Assembly: GCA_016987375.1 (NCBI GenBank)
Contig: PJRA01000314.1
Location: 408,592-440,676 of the forward strand
DNA length: 32,085 nt
Direction: 5' to 3'
From: Brachionus koreanus
Lineage: Eukaryota; Rotifera; Eurotatoria; Ploima; Brachionidae
Part shown: piece after piece, positions 18,864 through 28,600 of the stretch
How positions within the stretch are numbered: position 1 is the first letter of the stretch
Layout: each line of letters opens with the position of its first letter
Notes under the pieces: model-generated
Database searches by the model: none
Told to the model about the DNA's origin: nothing
Seen by the model: the letters and a program-made list of their open reading frames with translations, nothing else
Translations under genes and position numbers: made by a program

Positions 18864-19859
18864 TGCAAAATGCACGATGGTCAATTTTTTAGGGGGGGTC
18901 AAAAAAAAATTTTTTTGGGCTAGGGGGTCTGAAGTTTAGCCGACTTAGTAAAAGTTGGTCTTCTTCGAGAGTCAATAAGTAATGAAAGTCAATATAAAAT
19001 ATGTTGTTTCTACACACCGTTTGATAGATAAATGATTTTTCTACAATTTGATGTGATTTTTAAATTTTTTTTTTTTTTTTAATAAAAATTTAGGCTAAAA
19101 AAAGGAAATTTTTAGGCAATTTTTTAGTTTTTTTGGATCTACTTTTTTGTTTACCCCTAAATACCCACTTTTTTATACATATTCTGAAACTAGAGAAAAT
19201 TCTGAACAACTTGTCGTTCTTAGTTTTTTTATTTTTTTATTTTAAAGATTTTTAAAATGGTTCAAAAAGAGCCAATTTTCAAATAGAAATTAAATTAATT
19301 TTCTTTGGCACCATAATTACAATTTTGTAAAATTTGAATTTTTTTTAAATATTAATTTGAACTTTAACAAATTTGAGAATTTGACAATTGTATAGTGATT
19401 TTAACCTCTTCAGTTCAAACAAGTAATTTGAGCTAAGAGCCAGGCTTTCTTCTCTCACCCCAACCAGACTCTTAATAGTGTTTGATTCGACTTTTTGCAT
19501 TGTGTTGACTTTCGAGGCATTTATATATTATTTTATAATTTATATTTTATAAAAATTAGATTTATTTCTCAAATAAATAATTTTAATTCAATAAAACGTT
19601 TAAATCTTTAAAGACTGTTCATTTGTTTTCTAAAATTGTATTTTAAGGTTGATTTTTTGTCAAGTTTATAATGACTGATTAAATTTAAAGTAATCGTAAA
19701 TTAAAATAGACAAATATGTATTTAAAGTGAAACTTAAATTTATTTCTAAGTACTGAATTCATAATTTTCAGTATAATTTATTTTATTCTCATCAAAATAA
19801 ATGCATACTTAAACTGAGTTTTAAAAGCATAAACTTTTTTACTTGATTAACAAACAAAC
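18864..19859. other. AT-rich spacer upstream of the BED/hAT gene
   Basis: Contains two G-runs (about 18890-18930), a T-run at about 19063-19080, and a less AT-rich patch at 19420-19510 that could belong to the promoter or 5' UTR of the downstream gene. No exon could be fixed. Confidence 0.4.
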
Positions 19860-21443
19860 ATGGACTCGAGCATTAAACGCAAATACTTTGTGCCTGGTCT
19901 GTACCAAAAGCATAGACGTGTGCCCAAAATTCTCAACAACTACGAATTTGACTCTTCCTATTTGCAAAAGCCAAGAGAAAACTTTACTGCTAAATGTAAA
20001 CTATGTGGCAAAACTGTCCGAGCATCTATGCGAGTCACAACTAACTTTGTCAATCATGTTAAAAAATTTCATCCTTCAAGTCGAAACGACTCAGTAAACA
20101 GTTTCCTTTCCGAAGACAAAACTTTGTCACCACCGCCACCAACAGTCCAACTTAGCAGCTTGGATACACAAATTGTTTCCACTTTGATAAAATGCTGCAT
20201 ACCATTAGCTGTTCTGGACATGTCTTCATTTAAAAACCTTCTTATACAATTAAATCCTGAAGTATCAATTTTCTCTCAATCTAAAATAAACAATCAAATA
20301 ATTCCACATCTAGTCGAACAAACAAAAATTCAAATACTTGATGTACTATCTCAAACAAGTTCTCTCAGTCTTGTTCTCGACTACTGGTCGGTGAATGACA
20401 CCAAATATATCAGCATTCATTCAAACTTAATTGACACAGAATGGAAACAACAAACAGTAATGCTTGACTGCCAGCAAATATTCAACATTGAAGACATCAA
20501 TTATCTTTTAGAAAATTGTCTCATGGAATATAAAATAACCGGTAAAGTCTACTCATTGTGTTTAACAAGCAGCAATGGTCTGGCTCTAAAGCCAATAATG
20601 GAAATACTAGCTCTCGATTGTATCAAATTTTACTCGTGTTCTATGCTTTTGGACAAAGTTTTAAATCATGGCTTAAAAAATTTATCGCAATTGCAATCGA
20701 AAAAGTTGGTATCAGATAAAAATTTGAATTTAAAATCTGATCTTGACTCGGATTGTGAATTAGCCGAGGATATAAGCGCAATATACAGACCATTCAATGA
20801 GCTAAAAGATGATTTGGAAAAAGACTCAGCCTCTGTGTCGGTAATTTACCCAGCATTCAAAGGTTTGCAAACACACTTAAGTTATTTTAAAAAATTTAAA
20901 GAACATGATGTTGCCAAAGAGCTCGAAAAGTCGCTGGAAGAAAAACTTGGTTTCATTAAGTCTATGCCAGTGTTTAGTGTGGCTGCAATGTTGAATCCTA
21001 ATTTTGGACTTAGCTGGATAGATGAACAAGACCACTCATCATATGAAAAAATGGTAACAAATGAATTTTTTAAAGAGGCTAAAGTGTCTCGAGAGCTCAA
21101 TTATGTAAAAGATGTGAAAATAAGTGCGCCTAGAAAATCATATTTGTGCTTGTCAAAAACAATCGGTGGAGACAATGAGTATTCAAATGAGATGAATAGT
21201 TACATTATGTATGTGAAAGCGTTCAGCTATGACGAAAATTTTCGGCTGTTGGACTTTTGGAAATCAAATGAAAAGACTTATCCGCATCTGAGTAATTTTG
21301 TGAGAAAAATTCTATCTGTATCAATTGGCTTATCCAATAGAGACAAATTATCACAAGACTGTATGCAAAAAATGGATTTAAAAAATGATATGTCCAATCT
21401 TGAATCTATTTTATTTCTAAAATTTAACAATTCATACTTCTAA
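19860..21443 (+). CDS. BED-finger/hAT-transposase-derived protein, 527 aa
   Basis: One intronless ORF. A BED-type zinc finger spans residues 42-72 (C46, C49, H66, H71), and a proline run lies at 91-94. Residues 105-200 resemble the hAT transposase core, with SLVLDYWSVNDTKYISIHSN containing the first catalytic-type aspartate (D174). The C-terminal LLDFWKSNEKTYPHLSNFVR then KILSVSIG matches the hAT dimerisation region. The usual SSERxFS segment is replaced by SNRDKLSQ, and the protein ends soon after. It is shorter than a full hAT transposase. The frame has no stop or frameshift, unlike every other transposon here, which favours a conserved or domesticated (ZBED-like) gene, but no terminal repeats or selection data support either view. 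AATAAA lies at 21620. Confidence 0.8.
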   Translation: MDSSIKRKYFVPGLYQKHRRVPKILNNYEFDSSYLQKPRENFTAKCKLCGKTVRASMRVTTNFVNHVKKFHPSSRNDSVNSFLSEDKTLSPPPPTVQLSSLDTQIVSTLIKCCIPLAVLDMSSFKNLLIQLNPEVSIFSQSKINNQIIPHLVEQTKIQILDVLSQTSSLSLVLDYWSVNDTKYISIHSNLIDTEWKQQTVMLDCQQIFNIEDINYLLENCLMEYKITGKVYSLCLTSSNGLALKPIMEILALDCIKFYSCSMLLDKVLNHGLKNLSQLQSKKLVSDKNLNLKSDLDSDCELAEDISAIYRPFNELKDDLEKDSASVSVIYPAFKGLQTHLSYFKKFKEHDVAKELEKSLEEKLGFIKSMPVFSVAAMLNPNFGLSWIDEQDHSSYEKMVTNEFFKEAKVSRELNYVKDVKISAPRKSYLCLSKTIGGDNEYSNEMNSYIMYVKAFSYDENFRLLDFWKSNEKTYPHLSNFVRKILSVSIGLSNRDKLSQDCMQKMDLKNDMSNLESILFLKFNNSYF

Positions 21444-21619
21444 ACAAAAGTAAGAAAAATGATTTGAAATGCACATGAAATAACAGTGTTAAAGAATTAT
21501 TTGAATAATCATTGCTAGAAATATGTAAAGAAACATTTAAATAATTTAGCACTGAGAATAGTTTTTGTTGATTGATTTAAAGTAAAAAAGTTATTTATTT
21601 GAATTATAAATTTTTAAAT

Positions 21620-21625
21620 AATAAA
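21620..21625 (+). terminator. Poly(A) signal of the BED/hAT gene
   Basis: AATAAA about 180 nt after the stop codon. Confidence 0.45.
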
Positions 21626-21744
21626 GCAACTAAATTAAAAAAAAAAGCTTTTTATTTAAATCTAATTTATTTTTAAAATTTTTGTTTAAAAAATTTGCTC
21701 CGCTTGTCTCAACATTATCCACAACGGTCATCTAAACTGAAATT

Positions 21745-21995
21745 ACCAAGTTTAAATACAAGGATACGTGGAGATCTATCCCAAATGATTAAATTACGAA
21801 CAATATGGATAAAGTGAATTTCAGAAAAGGTACAAACTATAGTTTAAGCACCAGGCCTAACAGCAGAATGTATAATCTTAGAAGAAACTCCAAGAACTTT
21901 TGGAACTATTTGTAGTAAAAACTCTAGGGATAAAGCAATCGCAAGCAGAGCTATCAGTAAATATCCGGCGATAAACAGCATGTGACCTTCATTTT
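21745..21995 (+). pseudogene. LINE 3' coding relic
   Basis: Reads SLNTRIRGDLSQMIK, then (shifted) DKVNFRKGTNYSLSTRPNSR and MYNLRRNSKNF, matching the RxRGDLIQMYK…RRHxxxLRR segment near the C-terminus of CR1-like ORF2. A terminal YPAINSM-like block follows. It is frameshifted throughout. Confidence 0.6.
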
Positions 21996-22474
21996 CTGTA
22001 CATTTTTAATTTTCAAAAGTATTTTTTCAAAAGTATTCTTCCAGTCACTGCTGTACGATTTCAAATGGGAATTTTTTTTGTTAAAACTTTTAAATTTCCA
22101 AAGGAAATATGATTTTTAAAAAAATAAAATTTTTATTAATTCAAAATAACTAGTTTTAAATTTAAAACTTAATGTTAAATTATTAAATTGATTTTTTCAT
22201 TCAAAATTGTTTTTGAATAATTTTTATATCATATTATTAATTTGCTCATGCTCCAGTCTTTTCTTTACTTTAACCTTTTTAATCAAAAAAATGCATAAAT
22301 TAAGGCTAATTAAAGTTTATCTAATTTTACACTGTATATTATCCCAAAAGAAATTAACAGATATCCAAAATTAACAACTTTATAATATAGTTATTTGCTG
22401 TAATAAAGAGTTTAACTCGAGCCCTATATTAATTTTTTATTTCATTGTAGATTCGGTCTAGTTTATAACTAAAA

Positions 22475-22550
22475 GAGTCAACACTCGATAATCGAACCCA
22501 TTTGGTTCGACAATTTACTGTCGGAAGTTTGATAATCCAGAATTAACAAA
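22475..22550. repeat. pogo/Tigger-like terminal repeat remnant (possible)
   Basis: CACTCGATAATCGAACCC and GATAATCCAGAA resemble the CTCGATAATCCGAAC-type ends of pogo/Tigger elements. An internal hairpin, TCGAACCCATTTGGTTCGA, lies at about 22495-22513. The identification is tentative. Confidence 0.35.
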
Positions 22551-22694
22551 AAATTATAAATTTTAATTATATTATAAATAATTTATTTATTCAAATAAGT
22601 TTTTGATTTTAACGGAAAAAACTAAAAATTAATTTCTAAAGCAATTGATCATTAATTTTTAACATTTTTGTTTTAGTTAAGACCTTAAAATGAA

Positions 22695-23090
22695 CGGTTT
22701 TTCAGACGGATCATTACTCCTAATGTGAAGTGGATCTATTTTTAAAATTTTGAAATCAACGGTTGAACCCATATCAATCAGCTCAAAGATGATGAAAGGT
22801 GATGTTGTGGGTTCGATTGAATTTACAAAGGGTAATACACTTTGGACAGTTCCAGACGGTCGTACTTAAAATACAGCTGCATTAAAAAGTCCTAGGACTT
22901 TATTCTGAACAATTAGAATGTATATATGCTTCCATTCAAGAAAAAATATCCTTCTTTGGTCAATCAAATCTAGTTTTACTTCTTCAAGATAACACTTGAC
23001 ATGATAAAGCTAAAACAATGGCAAAAATAAAAGAGCTTGAAGGGATCAAACTTCTTCCTCATCCAGAATGTGAAATGGAACGTACTTAAC
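22695..23090 (+). pseudogene. Tc1/mariner transposase relic
   Basis: After a worn KWIYF segment at about 22725, a clear frame at 22901-23071 reads YSEQLECIYASIQEKISFFG then SNLVLLLQDNT, stop, HDKAKTMAKIKELE and GIKLLPHPE. This matches the second catalytic-aspartate block (QDNARPH) and LLPHP motif of Tc1/mariner transposases. In-frame stops and shifts make it dead. Confidence 0.75.
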
Positions 23091-23535
23091 AATATTTTTT
23101 CAATTAAACTTGAATTTTGATTATTATTTCAAATGCTTAATCTTTTGTAATTTAACTGATGTTACTAATTTTCAATTGATAACAATATCTTAATACATAA
23201 GATAGTTAAACTTTATCATTAAGAGAGTTTTTCTTTTTTAATTTTCTAAAATATAGTATATTTTTAAATAGTTAGTCAATAAAATTTAAGTTTTCATTTT
23301 TACTCAATTACTTCGTTACTTTTCTGTAACATTTCTCAAGCAATCCAGCCACATAGCCTTTTCTGTTTTTGATTTTCATCTTTTTCGCTCAATAGCTCAT
23401 TTTCTTAGAAGACAGTATTCTTAAGCAGTATGTTTGTATTTCATATAAGATTTACGACAAGTTGAATTTTATTTACAGTATTACTGATAGATTAATGCAA
23501 GGAAGTGAATTAGAGTTTATTTTGGTCTGCAAGCA

Positions 23536-23703
23536 GCTCAGATTTTAATTGTGTTGAAAATGAATGGAGTTGGATCGATAAAAAGATTCAAAATAATTGA
23601 ATTAGTTATAGGAAATCATTCAAATTATTCCTAATAATGTATCAAAATTCATATTTGAGAACTTAGTGGACTCAAACTTCAAAAAGATTCAATTACTTTT
23701 TTA
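23536..23703 (+). pseudogene. Tc1-like transposase C-terminal relic
   Basis: SSSDFNCVENEWSWIDKKIQ corresponds to SPDLNPIENLW, the third catalytic block. After a frame change IPNNVSKFIFENLVDSNFKK matches the C-terminal helix. It could be the far half of the 22.7-23.1 kb relic, separated by about 450 bp of inserted sequence. Confidence 0.65.
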
Positions 23704-23734
23704 AAAATAAAAGTGATTTATTTTAAAAAGGACA

Positions 23735-23970
23735 AACAATTTTTCCAAAAAATAATCCCTCAAAGTTACAATCTTTAGATCTTCAGTTGAACCTTTATTC
23801 TTGAATAAAGGTGTGACAATGGCCGTTTTTCATTTATTTGGTATTCTCCCCGGTATAGATCGAAAAATTGAAAAGATAAGCAATAATGGTGTGTAGCTTA
23901 GATGACGCAGTTTTTAGTATCTTAACTATGAACCACAACCACTAGAGTTTGAGATCTCATGTTTATTTTG
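23735..23970 (-). pseudogene. LINE reverse transcriptase relic (minus strand)
   Basis: On the minus strand: VKILKTASSKLHTIIAYLFN, FSIYTGE, then (shifted) KTAIVTPLFKNKGSTEDLK and VTL. This is the conserved LNxSLxTGxxPxxWKxAxVxPLFKKG…NYRPVSL entry to a non-LTR RT domain. It has stops and frameshifts. It is the only LINE RT fragment seen on this strand. Confidence 0.7.
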
Positions 23971-24130
23971 TGAAGTTGAATCTTAAGTCAGCAGCTTTCA
24001 AAAGACAGAACTACATAGTTTTGGAAGTCATTTATAGACGAATCAGATGAAAATTTTATCGCAAACTACATAAAATGGTTTCTTAACTACTTCACAGGTA
24101 TAGATGAGTCCCATTAAACTCATTTTTCAA

Positions 24131-24300
24131 AATGTATTCTCGGATACATATTGTATCTCGGGATACAAAATATGTATTTCATGAATCAAAAAAATACAAA
24201 TTTTTTTTATCCGAGAATACATATTTTATGTATTCTTTCAAAAATATTTTGTAGAAAAATACATATATGTATCTCAGAATACATGTGGGGATACAAATTT
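24131..24300. repeat. Cluster of TGTATTC/GATACA inverted motifs
   Basis: ATGTATTCTCGGATA (24132-24146) is inverted at 24208-24222. Further GTATCTCGGGATAC and ATACAT palindromes fill the interval. Function unknown. Confidence 0.55.
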
Positions 24301-24517
24301 AAAAAAAAGAAAAAAAAATTATTAATTTTATTAATTATCCTAAGTTAGATTGAATATCGTTGAAGCTAAATCGTTGGCAGTTACAAAGTAATACAATTAT
24401 CCTAAGTTACAAAGTATAAAAAAAAATAAAAATGCTGATTAAAAACACTAACTAAGAAAAAGCAAAAAGATATTAAATGTTATTTTTCATATTAATCAAT
24501 TTCTTTTAAAAATAAAA

Positions 24518-24733
24518 TTAAATAAATGTTACATAATAGTTGGTCTTTATTGGAAAAGGTAAACTGATATTACCATTATCATTGTTGCCCAATTTCATTC
24601 TTAGCTCGTTTTTGTTCAGGTAAAACAGTTGATCAAATTTCTCAAATCCTTTTAGTATTAACTCTTTAAAAAAGTTTATCCGTTTTTCTTCGATCTGTTC
24701 TTGATTCTTGTTTTTTGTAAATTGTTCTTTCAT
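24518..24733 (-). CDS. Hypothetical 71-aa ORF
   Basis: From an ATG at 24733 it reads MKEQFTKNKNQEQIEEKRIN, then a charged helical region with GFEKFDQLFYLNKNELRMKL and an NNDNGN linker. Codons such as CGG, CTG and GGC are used, which is unusual for chance AT-rich ORFs. It may be a terminal exon of a gene whose other exons are not found. Family unknown. Confidence 0.3.
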   Translation of the reverse strand: MKEQFTKNKNQEQIEEKRINFFKELILKGFEKFDQLFYLNKNELRMKLGNNDNGNISLPFPIKTNYYVTFI

Positions 24734-24759
24734 CAAAAACAAAATATCCTTTTTTTAGG

Positions 24760-24965
24760 TTAAATTGAACGATACCATTGCTCCGCTAAATACCCTTTTA
24801 ACAATTGATGTGTTGTTTCACGTACTGATCGCATTATTTTTTATTTCGCTACATTCCGCAAGACCTAAATCAACTGAGTGTGTTTTCCAGAGATTGTGTA
24901 AACGAAATTTTCACTTTGATTTACAGTACTTACAGTGTAATGATAACATTTCTCAGTATAACGGG
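24760..24965 (+). CDS. Orphan candidate exon with hydrophobic segment
   Basis: Bounded by a strong acceptor (CTTTTTTTAG|GTTAAA) and a strong donor (AACGG|GTGAGT), and open throughout in one frame. It encodes a hydrophobic stretch (VLFHVLIALFFISLHSA) followed by a cysteine-bearing region (STECVFQRLCKRN, LQYLQCND). It has no ATG, and neither flanking exon was found. It could be a secreted or membrane protein exon. Confidence 0.35.
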
Positions 24966-25095
24966 TGAGTCATAATTTTTTCCAACATGCCTAAAAAGTG
25001 CATTTTTTATATTATTTCTACATTATTTTAAGAATTGATAATCAGAAAATTAAGATATTTAGTGTTTTAGATAGCTAAATTATTCATAATTTACA

Positions 25096-25206
25096 TTATT
25101 AATAATAATAAATATAAAGAAAAAATCAAGGCTGGGGACAATCTCTTCAAAGGATACCAGGTGCACCTGAAGGCCTAGAGCACCCATGCAATGCACTAAT
25201 CAAAAA
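25096..25206 (-). mobile_element. Probable 3' end of a non-LTR element
   Basis: A patch much richer in G+C than its surroundings (about 25128-25203) runs, on the minus strand, into an ATT-type microsatellite. That layout is typical of a 5'-truncated LINE or SINE 3' end. It has no protein signature, so the class is a guess. Confidence 0.35.
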
Positions 25207-25639
25207 CCAAACTTAAAAAAATTACAAAGCTAATATGTTTATAAATATAATAATATAAAATTTCAGCCTTGTCCGATTTTCTGATCATTTTAAAATCTTG
25301 ATTTGAATATTTTGCAAAACATTACGACTCACCCTTTAACATTTTTTATATAAAATTACAAATAAATTTTTTCATAAAACTTAAACTTTAATTAAATGAA
25401 TAAATAAGAAATAAATATAATCAAATTTTTGATCAATATGGTCAAAAATTTTTATTATAAATGATTCTGAGTATTTATTGACGTTAAAATTTTTTTACAA
25501 AATTTAAAACTAAAATTTCAATGTCAAGCTCAATTTTGATTTTTCATTTTTAACTAAGAATTGATAAGACTAATTAGGAAAATTTTATTTTAAAATTTTA
25601 CTCAAAACAAATTATAAAACGAATAAAAACTATTCAAAA

Positions 25640-28600
25640 TTAACCAAGTCGAATTTTTAGTTCTCTATTTTCTTTAGACAAATTAGATATTTCCCGGCCA
25701 AGCGTTTCTAGATTTTCTTTTAAAGTCAAGTTTTTGATTAATGTGTCCTCAAGCAAAGCTTGCAGTTTTTTATTTATTTCCAAACATAATTCCATATTCA
25801 TATGAGTGTCGTTGCCCATCAAATTACTAGTTTTTCGTGCAAGTTCCCTCTTGACCAAGTCATGTTCTTCACTAGTAAACGCACCAACATCATCTCCTGA
25901 CATCGCATACGCTTGAATTATCCTGTTTTTATTAAAAATTAAAAATATATATTTTTTATTTTAAGATTAAATTTTTTTACTTGGTTTTTTTCTTCAAATC
26001 AGAGGTCAATTGATCAACATGCTCTTGCAAAAATTCTATTTTTTCGTTTCTTTTTGCCAAAGTCTTCTGTAACTTAACTATTTTGTCGATTATTTTTTGT
26101 TTATCTACATCAACTATGTACACATCTTCGGTATTCGAAGCTGGTCCACATATAACTTCATTGTTATAGCTAATAGATGGCGGTGTAAGCGAAGTACTAT
26201 TATAAAAATTTGAATCAATTGACCTGATTTCATCATCCTGATAATTTAACGAATTTATTGAACTTGCCCTGGATATCTTCTGAACGTTGTTAGAACAATT
26301 TTGAGATGTTGCTTGATTTTCAGGTATAGGTGTACTTGAACTTGAATTGTTTTTTTTTTGGAATGCTTGTAATTGTCGAGTTAGATCTTTAATATTTGCA
26401 GCATGTTTTTTTTTTAATGTTAAATTTTCATCTTGAACATCTCCAACTTTAGTTTTTAACTCATCTATTTCTGAATTTTTTTCCTCAAGTTGTTTCATAA
26501 TTATTGAATAATTGGTTTGAGCGATATGTAGCTCTTGGCTCAGCTTCTCAGCCTTGCAAAATAAATTATTAGAATTTCAAATTTTCTTTTAAAAAAAAAG
26601 CTTTGTAAAGTATTATCTATTTAGGAGAGGTCGAAAATTTTATTTTTTTTTGTACAATTTCATTTTTTGATTGTAAATATAAATCTTATTTATTAGAACA
26701 GTTTTTAAAAAAAAAGAAAAAAAATAATATACTTAGTATACAACAAGAATGCATATATGAAAGAAAAGTCAAAAACTATGTTTGTAAAATTCAAGTATTT
26801 TGATAGTATTTTTAGAATTTAAAAATTCCTAAAGATTTTTAACTGGGTAGCATATTCAGCTTGGCCTCCTTATCAGCTTTAAATAAGAAAAAGAAATTTT
26901 AATTTTTTACATATACTCAGGTTAATTATTATAATCAAAAATTATTATTGCAAACTAGATAAAAATAGCTATTAAACTATATAAAATTATCAATAAATGA
27001 TTTCAATGTTAAATCGAAGCCCAACCTAATGTTCTTTTGGTTGGATTTTTGTGTTGCATGCAAGCTTTTAACACTAGAAGCACCAAGCATTTTTTTACGT
27101 TTTTTTAATTTGAAATTATTTTATAATAAAAACTATAGCAATTTTATTGAGTAATATTATTTTTAAAGAAAATTTTAAAATCTACATAAATCAAAAAAGA
27201 TATATTTATTTCAAAAATAAATTCAAAAGATACGAAGATTTAAGAAATTTTAAAACGAGTCATTTTGACTCGTTTGGTGCTTCTAGTGTTAAAATGCCTA
27301 AACAACCAAATTTGAATATTGAAAAATCGAAGGCTTGATTAATCTTAAATCAAACCGAACAACCATAACGTTCAAAAAAATCAACTAAAAAATTTTTATT
27401 TTTTTTTGGTCTTTTTTCTTTTCAGAACATAAATTTTTATTTTTTTGCTACTAATTGGAAATACGGATATATTTAAACGATCTATATATTTATTTAAATG
27501 ATCTCCAAAAATTTTTGATACCTTAAAATAATTAAGTGATCTCGAAAAATTTATCTCTTAATTTAATAAAAATAATGGCAGAAATTAATGATTTGATCTC
27601 CAATTTTAATTTTATTAAGATAAAATATAAAAGTAAGTAAGAAATATTTATTTAATGAAAAGTTTCTTAAAATCCTTTTCAATTGAATTCACTCTTTGTT
27701 TTTTGCTCGGACGACCCTTGTTGACTTTTTTGGCAAGTGAGAATCAACTATTTTAATTTCATTTGAGCCGATTTCTTATTCATTTGTTGTTTCATTTAAT
27801 ATTAGTTGATATTGCAGATAAAGATAAAGTTGATTTTGTTCTTTGGAACCAGAGCATTATTAAATCGCTTTAATAATAACCATGTATTTGGCAATGTGAA
27901 ATTTCATACAAAATTTTCAATACAAAAATTCTTTAACTTTTGTTATAAAGGCCAGAATTTGTTCTGCTGTTGAAACAAAGTGAAACAACTGTTGTTTCAC
28001 CTACTGGGAAATTCTGCTAAATCTCTGCAAAATTTCACTCAATATAACAATATTGAAAATAAATCGCAATCAATTTGCAGAGATTTAGCAGACTTTCCCA
28101 GTGGGTGAAAAAACTGTTGTTTCACTTTGTTTCAACAGCAGAACAAATTCTGGCAAAAGTAATAGAATTTTTTAATTTTTGTATTGAAAGTTTTGTATGA
28201 AATTTCACATTGCCCATGTATTTTGATTTTTAAGTCATTCATTAGCAGATCCTACGTCATCAAAAACCTTATTGCAAGTCCAATTTTTCTTTTTTCTTAA
28301 TTCTGGAGTTTCATATTGTTGAATCTCAGTAAACTGTAATTCATCACTTAAGGAATTCATATTTTACTTATTAAATTTTATTCAGGGATTTTTAATTAAA
28401 TTTAATGTTCATATTTATGTTGGAGATCAAATAAGAGATCGTTCAATTAATTAATGAGTAAAAATATTAATTTAATAGACAAAAAAAATAGATATCATAA
28501 ATATTAATATATATAAACAAAAAATTAGTTTAGGTATCAAATAATCTTGTAGATCATTTAATTAATTCAAGAGATCGATTAAATACCATCCATTGGAAAT

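Noticed and set aside
20882..21100. Minus-strand ORF inside the BED/hAT gene
   Set aside because: Antisense shadow of the real coding frame.
22500..22815. GGTTCGA-like motifs suggesting tRNA genes
   Set aside because: No A-box at proper spacing and no cloverleaf could be formed.
24151..24348. Plus-strand 65-aa ORF rich in I, Y and K
   Set aside because: It lies in the palindrome cluster and a poly-A run, and its composition reflects the repeat motifs.
27147..27338. Plus-strand 63-aa ORF
   Set aside because: It lies almost entirely inside the TTAA MITE and has no coding character.
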